64,000 nt of DNA from Bifidobacterium bohemicum DSM 22767 (GTDB lineage: Bacteria > Actinomycetota > Actinomycetes > Actinomycetales > Bifidobacteriaceae): the NCBI RefSeq assembly GCF_000741525.1, contig NZ_JGYP01000001.1, positions 434,001-498,000 of the forward strand, in the 5' to 3' direction. Shown piece by piece: positions 49,037 to 57,688 of this stretch. Under the pieces are notes generated by a model that saw only the letters and a list, made by a program, of their open reading frames with translations, was not told the origin of the DNA and made no database searches. Each line of letters begins with the position of its first letter. The stretch's first letter is position 1. The position numbers and the translations under genes were made by a program.

Positions 49037-49306
49037 TCATTGTGGTTTCCACAATTCATCGACAATTAAGCAAAAGCTATTGTCCAACATGCAGTATCGA
49101 GTTAAAACTCCGCGCCCGACGAGCAATAGCTCTTCAAAGACGTCATTCCCAATCATGTACTCCGTTTTTGAAACCTTGAGAATAATATGGTTCCAGAAAT
49201 GACCTGCCAGCCTAATTAAGTCAGGAATTGGCAGCCATGGGAAACCTCCTCCTGAAATATTTTCCAGTTCAATTGCATCAACTATTGCAAACGTTTTAGC
49301 CGTCAT
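49037..49306 (-). CDS. Peptide P3: double-glycine precursor, 89 residues
   Basis: The leader MTAKTFAIVDAIELENISGG is a standard double-glycine leader of 20 residues (IELENISGG). The product would be 69 residues, beginning GFPWLPIPDLIRLAGHFWNH, with two Cys near its end (RYCMLDNSFC). It is longer and less Gly-rich than the other peptides. GAGGAG lies eight bases before the ATG. It is downstream of P4 and upstream of CPBP protein 3 on the same strand. Bacteriocin function is inferred from leader and neighbours. Confidence 0.75.
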   Translation of the reverse strand: MTAKTFAIVDAIELENISGGGFPWLPIPDLIRLAGHFWNHIILKVSKTEYMIGNDVFEELLLVGRGVLTRYCMLDNSFCLIVDELWKPQ

Positions 49307-49508
49307 GCTATATTCTCCTCATTAATAATTAAGCTAATCATTCATCGTCAGGACAAATTTTATCGACGGTTCAACTCACGCGATTTCCTTGAATTAACAC
49401 ACAGAAGAAACAGCGTTCCGCATTGAACCGATTACAGTGTGTCAAATTTTGTGTCCAAGAATCAACTGAATCCCGCCAATTTTCAAAACAACCACAGGAA
49501 TCCGAAAC

Positions 49509-49688
49509 CTAATACCTCTTCCTCCAAATAGGGTATAAGCACGGAGTCCCAAAACCAATGTTTTGCGAGGCTCTTCCTGCACCATAACCAAACGCGTACG
49601 AGACCCCATCAACGAACTTCCACCAATAATCCGGGTCGCCACCTACAACAGTGGCCAGCTCTTGGACATTCATATTTTGGGTGACCAT
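49509..49688 (-). CDS. Peptide P4: double-glycine bacteriocin-like precursor, 59 residues
   Basis: The 17-residue leader MVTQNMNVQELATVVGG carries the Leu/Val/Gly-Gly pattern. The 42-residue product starts DPDYWWKFVDG, has GYGAG within a GxxxG, one Cys and a basic, aromatic end (YPIWRKRY), like class II bacteriocins. The ATG at 49688 was preferred over one nine bases upstream because AAAGGA is nine bases before it. The regulon palindrome lies 116-133 bases upstream and the leader region resembles that of P2. Confidence 0.8.
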   Translation of the reverse strand: MVTQNMNVQELATVVGGDPDYWWKFVDGVSYAFGYGAGRASQNIGFGTPCLYPIWRKRY

Positions 49689-49803
49689 AACAATCATTCC
49701 TTTCTGTTTCCAACCTTCCACCTTGACAAGCTGGAGGCTCATTACTGAACCTAAAAACAAGTAAAGCCGAGAACATTCTGTCCCGTTAGAAATATGAGAC
49801 AAT

Positions 49804-49821
49804 TGTGGACTCATGTCCACT
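49804..49821 (-). promoter_or_regulatory. Regulon palindrome 3, upstream of P4
   Basis: TGTGGAC-TCAT-GTCCACT contains a perfect six-base inverted repeat GTGGAC/GTCCAC. It is 116-133 bases before the P4 start, the same distance as palindrome 2 from P2. Confidence 0.75.
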
Positions 49822-49902
49822 AAATAAAACAAAAACACTGAGTAAAATAGGTGTTCTACCGAAGACCGCCAGTAGCACCACCAGAATTTTTACACAGGTT
49901 AT

Positions 49903-49956
49903 GCAAAATTATGTCAGCCGAAAAACCACTAACAGTTTCCGCCTGACATAATTTGC
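49903..49956. repeat. Inverted repeat between P5 and P4
   Basis: GCAAAATTATGTCAG (49903-49917) is the near-exact reverse complement of CTGACATAATTTGC (49943-49956), separated by 25 bases. It begins 13 bases after the P5 stop and could end the P6-P5 transcript, although no T-run follows on the minus strand. Confidence 0.6.
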
Positions 49957-49968
49957 AACAACACCCCA

Positions 49969-50097
49969 TCAGCAAAAGACCGGGTGGGTTAATGGGAACA
50001 AAAGGACTTTTCCGATGCCATTCAAAAGGCCATTCCACCAGCCGCCAGATCCAGTGACGGCGTTGAGCTCTTCATCAGTGAGTTCTTTCACTTTCAT
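49969..50097 (-). CDS. Peptide P5: double-glycine bacteriocin-like precursor, 42 residues
   Basis: The leader MKVKELTDEELNAVTGSGG is a textbook double-glycine leader (ELTDEELNAVxG). The 23-residue product begins WWNGLLNGIGKVLLF, includes GxxxG (GLLNG) and ends in Cys. AAGGGG lies seven bases upstream of the ATG. It starts 41 bases after P6 ends, in the same direction, so the two are probably cotranscribed from the promoter with palindrome 4. Too short for default gene finding, but leader and site are strong. Confidence 0.8.
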   Translation of the reverse strand: MKVKELTDEELNAVTGSGGWWNGLLNGIGKVLLFPLTHPVFC

Positions 50098-50138
50098 AGC
50101 GATGCCCCTTCATTAAATAGAAACTTTCCAACCTATTC

Positions 50139-50261
50139 TCAATTTTTGTATAACATATGCAAAGCCGTATGTAGCCAATCACCAATACGTTCTCCACCGA
50201 AAACCGGCTCCAGCTCTTCCGGACCTAAATCCGTGAAATGCATTGATTCCTTCTTCCTCAT
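50139..50261 (-). CDS. Peptide P6: double-glycine precursor of a 17-residue peptide, possible signal
   Basis: The 40-residue frame starts MRKKESMHFTDLGPEELEP and reaches VFGG at residues 20-23, giving a 17-residue product ERIGDWLHTALHMLYKN, amphipathic in pattern. An internal ATG (50243) with AGAAGGA just before it would give a leader starting MHFTDLGPEELEPVFGG, closer to usual size; the upstream ATG has AAGGAG nine bases before. Its size fits an inducing pheromone, and it is the peptide gene nearest to the kinase; both points are inference. Confidence 0.7.
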   Translation of the reverse strand: MRKKESMHFTDLGPEELEPVFGGERIGDWLHTALHMLYKN

Positions 50262-50379
50262 CGGAACAGCTCCTTCGCTCTAATTGGGTGTTTCATACCG
50301 ACAGAAGTTCCTTGTCTAGCAAGAAACTCAGTTATACTTTGTCATATAAACATGCAACATGTAAATGTACTATGCATTT

Positions 50380-50397
50380 TGTGGACATCTGACTACA
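50380..50397 (-). promoter_or_regulatory. Regulon palindrome 4, upstream of P6-P5
   Basis: TGTGGAC-ATCT-GACTACA: arms match the consensus TGTRGAC-N4-GTCYACA at all but one position. It lies 119-136 bases before the P6 start and immediately beyond the kinase stop codon. Confidence 0.65.
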
Positions 50398-50401
50398 ACA
50401 A

Positions 50402-51571
50402 TCAAACAATCGGTATCCTCACAGAAACCAGCCACGTTCCGTCTTCATATGTCATCGTCATCTGCCCTTCGAGCGACTGGACAGCGGCTTGCTGCAGATT
50501 GAGGCCCTTGCCCGATCTGATTCCATTGACATAACGCACCCCTTTGTCGCAAGTATTGGTCTGCAAAACACTGATGTCCCTCTCGGTAAATCGTACAACA
50601 AGAGAATATGTATCAACATGAGGCGTACAGTGTCGTACAATATTTGCATACAATTCTGTCAACAGGTGCCAGACAACGGATTTTGCAACACCGTTGAGTT
50701 CACCTTCACCAATCACGGTTGAGGTTCCTTGATAACCAGCCTGACGCAAATCTTCATCTTGCTTTTTACAGTAGCCAGTCATTCGCTCTCTGAAAGATTG
50801 CGGTGATGATTCGGTAATCCCCAAAGACGCATCCCCATTGCAATCAAGAATGTCAATGATTTCATGCACTTTGTTTAAAGTTTCTTTCGCTTTCCGACCA
50901 ATCAGATGTTGTTTCTCTACCGTTAACGGTGCATCATCAAGAGTGGAAAGTAAAATAATATATGACAGTTCGTTCGTAACCGAGTCATGGATATCCCGAG
51001 CCAGCCAGTGATTGCGCTGTTGTTGTCGAAGTCTCATATTGGCGATTTCTAGTTGCTGCCTTATTCTCATGACCTGCTGCAATTGTTGCTGTTTTCTGGC
51101 AAATCGCCCAACAAGCCATGCCCCGATAAAGATACCACCCATCAGAACATACACACTGAAGTTAAAACCATTATGTATGGCCGTATCGATCAGCATCAAT
51201 ACTAGTCCCAAAAACGGCAAGGCATCTAACCACGGCTTGAGTTCATCTACATATCCAAGAAGAATACAGCAACAGACCAGAACGATTAGCCAATCGACGG
51301 GTGAATAGTCGCTCCAAAAGGAAACCACGATTACACAGCAAAACACCACACTAGTACTCACGGCCGTTGTCATCAAAGTGGCGAGCAACCCCAAAGACAG
51401 CAGACCTGCTACGAAAATCCGCACCGGCGAGTCCGTGAACTCCTTATCAAAGACACTGGCAGCTAACGATCCCACCGCCCCAACGACTGCAACCGCGATA
51501 ATAAATTTGTCGTGCGTAATATGGGTTTCAAGCCACCGCAGCACGCTGACCGGCCACGCTCGGACATTCAT
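50402..51571 (-). CDS. Sensor histidine kinase (HisKA_3 type) of the peptide locus
   Basis: A 389-residue membrane sensor kinase. About five or six helices fill the first 170 residues with short loops and no large outer domain, as in peptide-pheromone or membrane-stress sensors. A coiled segment (QQQLQQVMRIRQQLEIANM) leads to the phospho-acceptor His in WLARDIHDSVTNELS. ATPase boxes are ELYANIVRHC (N box) and a degenerate SGKGLNLQQAAVQSLEG (G box). The ATG at 51571 overlaps the regulator stop and follows GGGGAG. It probably phosphorylates the cotranscribed regulator in response to a secreted peptide or envelope signal. Confidence 0.87.
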   Translation of the reverse strand: MNVRAWPVSVLRWLETHITHDKFIIAVAVVGAVGSLAASVFDKEFTDSPVRIFVAGLLSLGLLATLMTTAVSTSVVFCCVIVVSFWSDYSPVDWLIVLVCCCILLGYVDELKPWLDALPFLGLVLMLIDTAIHNGFNFSVYVLMGGIFIGAWLVGRFARKQQQLQQVMRIRQQLEIANMRLRQQQRNHWLARDIHDSVTNELSYIILLSTLDDAPLTVEKQHLIGRKAKETLNKVHEIIDILDCNGDASLGITESSPQSFRERMTGYCKKQDEDLRQAGYQGTSTVIGEGELNGVAKSVVWHLLTELYANIVRHCTPHVDTYSLVVRFTERDISVLQTNTCDKGVRYVNGIRSGKGLNLQQAAVQSLEGQMTMTYEDGTWLVSVRIPIV

Positions 51572-52320
51572 CGATTCTCCCCCAGCACCCACATCACCAC
51601 TGCCTGACTGAGTGTGGCCGCGCCGAGCTTTTTGACCGCACGGTGCGCCTCCGTTCGTATGGAGGACTCAGTGACATTGCATTCCTCGGCTATCTGAGAG
51701 TACTTCATTCCTTGCGAAAGTGACTCCATGACGTGGTTCTCCTGGGCGCTCAGCGGAACCTGACTGGAGCTTGGAATCTTCCCCAACCGACGCAGTACCT
51801 GCGGAACGGTGGCGAAGCTCACGCCTTCCACCGGCGAAAACGTGCCGCCGTGGCGCACCGCGTCAATGCCCTGCACAATCATCTTCAAATCGGATTTGGC
51901 GACGATGCCCTGCCCTCCGGCATCGGCAAGATCGGCGGCGTAGTAGTGCAGGGTATATGACGTGATGCCGAGAATCGGCGCCTCGCAGCGTCGGGAACGA
52001 AGCGTTCGACAGACCTGCGGACCCTTATAGCAAACGCCGAGCGACATGTCCAGCAGAAGCATATCGGGTATGCTCTCCGGGTCCAGCATTCGCTCGATGG
52101 CAGTGGCCGCCGAGGTCGTGCGCCAAACGATGACGCAACCCGGAACGGCCTTGGGAATCAAATCGCACAGCGCCGCTAAGGTGAAATCGTCGTTGTCGGC
52201 CACAGCCAGCCGCAAAGGGGCAATGGCATCCGACTTCGCCATTCCAACGTCCTGCGTCACGGGATCATCGCCGCCGCATTCAACGCCGGTACCGCCATTG
52301 TCAACATCGCCGTAGCCCAT
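51568..52320 (-). CDS. NarL/LuxR-type response regulator of the peptide locus
   Basis: A 250-residue DNA-binding response regulator. The receiver domain has acidic DNDD, the phospho-acceptor Asp in MLLLDMSLG, Thr in GITSY and Lys in IVAKSD. The C-terminal LuxR-type helix-turn-helix reads LSAQENHVMESLSQGMKYSQ followed by IAEECNVTESSIRTEAHRAV. The start at 52320 has AGGAG six bases upstream; the frame upstream to 52353 is not supported. NarL-type dimers bind inverted repeats, fitting the TGTRGAC-N4-GTCYACA palindromes, one of which lies before this gene. Bacteriocin regulators of streptococci and lactobacilli are usually LytTR type, so this is a different arrangement. Confidence 0.9.
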   Translation of the reverse strand: MGYGDVDNGGTGVECGGDDPVTQDVGMAKSDAIAPLRLAVADNDDFTLAALCDLIPKAVPGCVIVWRTTSAATAIERMLDPESIPDMLLLDMSLGVCYKGPQVCRTLRSRRCEAPILGITSYTLHYYAADLADAGGQGIVAKSDLKMIVQGIDAVRHGGTFSPVEGVSFATVPQVLRRLGKIPSSSQVPLSAQENHVMESLSQGMKYSQIAEECNVTESSIRTEAHRAVKKLGAATLSQAVVMWVLGENR

Positions 52321-52415
52321 GCTGGCTCCTATTCGCCAATGAATCAGTCTCATCAGTCATACATGACTAACTATAGCCGATTTCATCGGCCAAGGACGCG
52401 CTTGGCGCAAATACC

Positions 52416-52433
52416 TGTAGACACTTGTCTACA
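52416..52433 (-). promoter_or_regulatory. Regulon palindrome 5, upstream of the response regulator
   Basis: TGTAGAC-ACTT-GTCTACA is a perfect inverted repeat with seven-base arms, the best copy in the window, 96-113 bases before the regulator start. It suggests autoregulation. Confidence 0.75.
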
Positions 52434-52475
52434 ACAAGCTGGTGCCCGCAACGATGATTCAACCACCTAAGATGC

Positions 52476-52497
52476 AAAAAGAAAAGGCCCTGCGGGC
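52476..52497 (-). terminator. Probable guaB terminator
   Basis: On the minus strand GCCC-GCA-GGGC is followed by CTTTTCTTTTT, about 75 bases after the guaB stop. The stem is short but the T-run is good. Confidence 0.5.
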
Positions 52498-52570
52498 AAC
52501 AGACTGAATTGCAAAATGCATTACTTCTGATGTGGCGGAGCCTGACTCCTGCGAATAAGACGCTCAGGCC

Positions 52571-54151
<1,581 letters not shown>

Positions 54152-55381
54152 CTACTTGCCGTGGCGCGAATTAGCGACATGATGACGATGCCCTGCGTTG
54201 CCACGCGTCGGATCCGCGGTTGGACCCGCAGGCGCCACCGACGTGCGCCTGATGTCCTGAGCGGCTGAGGCCATGACGTTCTCCGTCCTGATCTCAAGCA
54301 GGCGGCTACGCACGTACGGCGCCATGGTGAACACCGCAAGCACCACGGCGGCGATCACCATGCCGACCAGCACATACATGACCGGGAAAAACAGAATCAT
54401 GATCGAGCCAAAGGAGATCAGTGCCGCCCAGCCCCACAGAATCAGCACGGCGCCCTGCACGCTATGGCCTATCCGCAGCATGCGATGATGCAGGTGCATA
54501 CGATCGGGATGCATCGGAGACTGACCCTTGCTCAACCGTCGTATGATGGCCAGACACATGTCGAGCACCGGCAGGAAGAGCACCAGGATCGGCAGCAGAA
54601 TAGGCATGAACACAGGCATGTAAACACTGGTGTGCACAGTGGCCGGATCAAGATGGCCGGTCATGATAATCGATGCGCAGGTGATGAGATAACCCAGGAG
54701 CATCGAGCCGGAATCCCCCATGAACAGCTTGGCGGGATGCCAATTGTGCAGCAGAAACCCGACGCATATGCCGACCAGCGCCACATCAAGCAGAGTCGCC
54801 ATCGAAGCGTAGCTCGGCGATGAACGCGCAATGTAATATGAGTAGAAACCGAATGCGATTCCGCCGATCGCCACTATGCCGGAAGCCAGTCCATCAAGCC
54901 CGTCAACAAAATTGACCGCATTGATCGAAGCGACGATGAGGAACGCCGTAATCGCCATGGAAATGCTCGGTGAAGCCGTCACGAGCGAGCCGAACGGCAA
55001 GAAGATGATCTGCACGCCGCCCCAGGCCACAAACACCGAAATAAGCAACTGGCCCGAAAGCTTGAGCATCCAATCCAAGTCCCACAAGTCATCGGCCATG
55101 CCAAGCAGGCAGATCAGCACCGCTCCGGCCAGAACAGCCCACGCCTGATGCGACCCGACAAAAAGACCCGAGATGAAGGGCATGCGACTGGCGAACAGCA
55201 TCGCCACCATCAGACCAATCAGCATCGCCAGCCCACCCATACGCGGGGTTGGCACTTTGTGAACATCACGCGCCCTCACCTCACCCACCGCGCCGATGGC
55301 GATGGCGATATGGCGAATCAACGGCGTGATCAACCATGTGACCCCACCGGCGATAGCGGCGATGAACAGATAGACCCTCAC
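54152..55381 (-). CDS. Undecaprenyl-phosphate GlcNAc-1-phosphate transferase (WecA/Rfe family)
   Basis: A 409-residue polytopic membrane enzyme that transfers a sugar-1-phosphate to the lipid carrier for wall glycopolymers. Family motifs: the Asp-rich MADDLWDLD, NAVNFVDGLDGLASG, MGDSGSML and the His motif MHLHHRML. About 10-11 helices. The start is a GTG that overlaps the tsaC stop (GTGA). The C-terminus is a hydrophilic tail of about 50 residues ending GHRHHVANSRHGK. In actinobacteria this gene typically follows the prfA-prmC-tsaC cluster. Confidence 0.92.
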   Translation of the reverse strand: MRVYLFIAAIAGGVTWLITPLIRHIAIAIGAVGEVRARDVHKVPTPRMGGLAMLIGLMVAMLFASRMPFISGLFVGSHQAWAVLAGAVLICLLGMADDLWDLDWMLKLSGQLLISVFVAWGGVQIIFLPFGSLVTASPSISMAITAFLIVASINAVNFVDGLDGLASGIVAIGGIAFGFYSYYIARSSPSYASMATLLDVALVGICVGFLLHNWHPAKLFMGDSGSMLLGYLITCASIIMTGHLDPATVHTSVYMPVFMPILLPILVLFLPVLDMCLAIIRRLSKGQSPMHPDRMHLHHRMLRIGHSVQGAVLILWGWAALISFGSIMILFFPVMYVLVGMVIAAVVLAVFTMAPYVRSRLLEIRTENVMASAAQDIRRTSVAPAGPTADPTRGNAGHRHHVANSRHGK

Positions 55382-56037
55382 CCCCGCAGCCCTCCAGACT
55401 CAAGGGCGAGCGCGTTTCGGACCTCCGCCGAGGCAATGACACCCTCGCGCACGATTTGGACACCATTCGAATCGCTGCCATCTGCAGCAACGACCGTACT
55501 GGCCACATGACCGGCAGTCGGTCCGCCGTCAAGATACAAATCCACGTCATCACCCAATGCCGTGAGCGCCTGCTCGACGGTCTGAGGGCTTTCACCCCCA
55601 CTACGATTGGCACTCGAGCAAGCCAACGGGCCGGTTGAGCGTAGCACGTTCAGGCAGGCTTGGGAATCGGGCACACGCACCGCTTGGGTACGACGACCAC
55701 CATCCTGCTCGCATAAGGTACCGAGGCGGGAATCGGGTCGAGCCACGGCAATCGGTGAAAATGGCCCGGGCAGAAAAGCCCGGGACAACAGCGCCAACGG
55801 TTCAGGCAGCTCCAAACCCAACGCATCCAAATCGTCCACCGATGCCAGCAGCACCTGAAGCGGCTTGTTTAGAGGGCGGCGTTTCGCCGCATACACACGT
55901 GCCACCGCCCGGGTATCGAAGGGGTCACAGGCCACCCCATACACGGTGTCGGTGGGCAGCACCACCAGCCCACCGGCATCCACCACTCGTTTGGCCTCCG
56001 CAAGCGACCTCTCGTCAATCGCGCACACACGACTCAT
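55378..56037 (-). CDS. tsaC: Threonylcarbamoyl-AMP synthase (TsaC/Sua5/YrdC family)
   Basis: A 219-residue cytoplasmic enzyme that makes threonylcarbamoyl-AMP for the t6A37 modification of ANN-decoding tRNAs. The YrdC fold begins AKRVVDAGGLVVLPTDTVYG, followed by KRRPLNKPLQVLL with the conserved Lys/Arg pair and ACSSANRSGGESPQTVEQAL. Length is that of TsaC without the Sua5 C-terminal domain. The start at 56037 has GGGAGG five bases upstream. Confidence 0.93.
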   Translation of the reverse strand: MSRVCAIDERSLAEAKRVVDAGGLVVLPTDTVYGVACDPFDTRAVARVYAAKRRPLNKPLQVLLASVDDLDALGLELPEPLALLSRAFLPGPFSPIAVARPDSRLGTLCEQDGGRRTQAVRVPDSQACLNVLRSTGPLACSSANRSGGESPQTVEQALTALGDDVDLYLDGGPTAGHVASTVVAADGSDSNGVQIVREGVIASAEVRNALALESGGLRG

Positions 56038-56258
56038 GTAACCTCCCAAAGTCCCTATGCCCCTATTGCATCATTGCCCACAGACGAACAAAGACCTTCT
56101 CCGACGTGCTTTTAGATGCAAGGAACACAGACGAATATACCATTTGATGTCCATCAGCGAACGGATCTTGACGACGCACCATCGCAGATGCCCTGATGGC
56201 GACAATTCGATCCGACCAATGCGAGCACCGATAATTCGAACCGACCTGCCCCGTCTAT

Positions 56259-57434
56259 TTACCGTCTTACGGCAAACAGGTAACGCGACCGTCCGGTCAG
56301 ATCCTCTCCCGTGTGGGCGTCGACGAAACCGTGCGCCACCGCAAAAGCCACCAGACTGTCACCTTGCGAACTATCGTGCTCCATGATGAGCGCACCGCCC
56401 GTCCGTAGCAAGTTCGCTGCGCGCAACAGGATCCGCTCCGGAATGCACAGTCCGTCCACTGACCCGCCATACAATGCCTCTGCAGGGTCATGGTCGCGAA
56501 CCTCGGGCTGTTGCGGTATCTGGTCAGCTGGAATATAAGGCGGGTTTGTGACCACCGCATCGACCGTCCCATCGAGTTCCGCCAACGTGGTGGCATCGGT
56601 CGCGTCACCCTGAATCAAGCGATAATTACACCGGAGGTCTGATACGACTGAACCCATACTCTGTCCGCGATCCGCCATCGCAGCCCGCGGTGCATCGCCC
56701 GGAATCGCTCCGTCCCGTTTACCTGAAGGTGCGGCGAATGATCCGTCCTTCACTGACCGACGCGAGCGCACACTGCCTCGTTTCGAGTCACCAGAACAGC
56801 CAAACGTAGCGTATTCATTGCGTCGAGCCCACTGCAGCGCGTCATCGGAACGTTCGACGGCCCAGACCTGAGAACTCCGAACCTCCGTGGCCAATGCAAG
56901 CCCGATCGCTCCACTGCCGGCGCACAGATCCACCAGTCTGGGCGCCTTCAACCATTGATTCGCAAGCCAATCAATGGCGACCTGCACCACGGTCTCCGTC
57001 TCGGGACGGGGAATGAAAACCCCCGGACCGACTTGCAAATCCAAGTAACGAAAGGGCGCATGACCGACAATATACTGTAAGGGTTCACGGCGCTCACGCC
57101 TCTCGATCATAGCCTCAAAACGCTGATATGCGGCCGTTGCGAAGCCCTTGTCATCATGACCATCGGCAGTTGTGTCAGCTTGTGCTGTGCACGGAGACTC
57201 AGCACCGATAGATATATCAGAACCGATTCGACCGGATTCGGCAGGCCTATCAAACGGCGCAGCCAGAGGTCTTCCGAGTAGAACGGCTTTCTCAACATCC
57301 GCTGGAGTGACCGCATAGGCTTCAGCGAGCAATAGTTTTGCGTCGTTACGAGGAGTGTCGATTCCGGCCGCCAGAAGCCGCGCTGCAGCGGCGTTCAACA
57401 TTGCAGAAGCAGACACCGCACTCTGTATTGTCAC
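56259..57434 (-). CDS. prmC: Release-factor glutamine methyltransferase with two insertions
   Basis: A 391-residue SAM-dependent enzyme that methylates the GGQ glutamine of release factors. The N-terminal helical domain starts AAARLLAAGIDTPRNDAKLL; FIPRPETETVV, VDLCAGSGAIGLAL (SAM site) and the catalytic NPPY in VTNPPYIPADQ follow. The family is usually about 280-300 residues: an insertion of about 35 residues (GSDISIGAESPCTAQAD region) precedes the PRPETE segment and another of about 60 (CSGDSKRGSVRSRRSVKDG region) interrupts the SAM domain. The GTG start at 57434 has GGGGTGG upstream. prfA next door encodes a substrate. Confidence 0.92.
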   Translation of the reverse strand: MTIQSAVSASAMLNAAAARLLAAGIDTPRNDAKLLLAEAYAVTPADVEKAVLLGRPLAAPFDRPAESGRIGSDISIGAESPCTAQADTTADGHDDKGFATAAYQRFEAMIERRERREPLQYIVGHAPFRYLDLQVGPGVFIPRPETETVVQVAIDWLANQWLKAPRLVDLCAGSGAIGLALATEVRSSQVWAVERSDDALQWARRNEYATFGCSGDSKRGSVRSRRSVKDGSFAAPSGKRDGAIPGDAPRAAMADRGQSMGSVVSDLRCNYRLIQGDATDATTLAELDGTVDAVVTNPPYIPADQIPQQPEVRDHDPAEALYGGSVDGLCIPERILLRAANLLRTGGALIMEHDSSQGDSLVAFAVAHGFVDAHTGEDLTGRSRYLFAVRR

Positions 57435-57688
57435 AATCCCACCCCAAACTCGACCCGTCAGCACGCTTAAACCATCACCGAAACAATAGTCGATCCGCAC
57501 ACCCTTGATGATACGGGCATCGCTTGGCTTCCACCCTATCAAATCCGACGACCGAAGCCGGACAACGAAACGACGTCCGCTGGCAACGCATCAGGTCAAG
57601 GCAAACCATCGGACCGACGGATTCAATGCGATACGATTCATGCCGGGCCATGACCATCAGCCGGATGCCCCGCGCTCAGCGCCCTCCC

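Noticed and set aside
48888..49202. Plus-strand frames opposite P3
   Set aside because: They are shadows of the minus-strand P3 gene, which has a GG leader and a good ribosome-binding site.
49856..49960. Cys-rich minus-strand peptide beginning MGCCCKLCQAETVSG just after P5
   Set aside because: No ribosome-binding site or leader, and it is built largely from the inverted repeat at 49903-49956.
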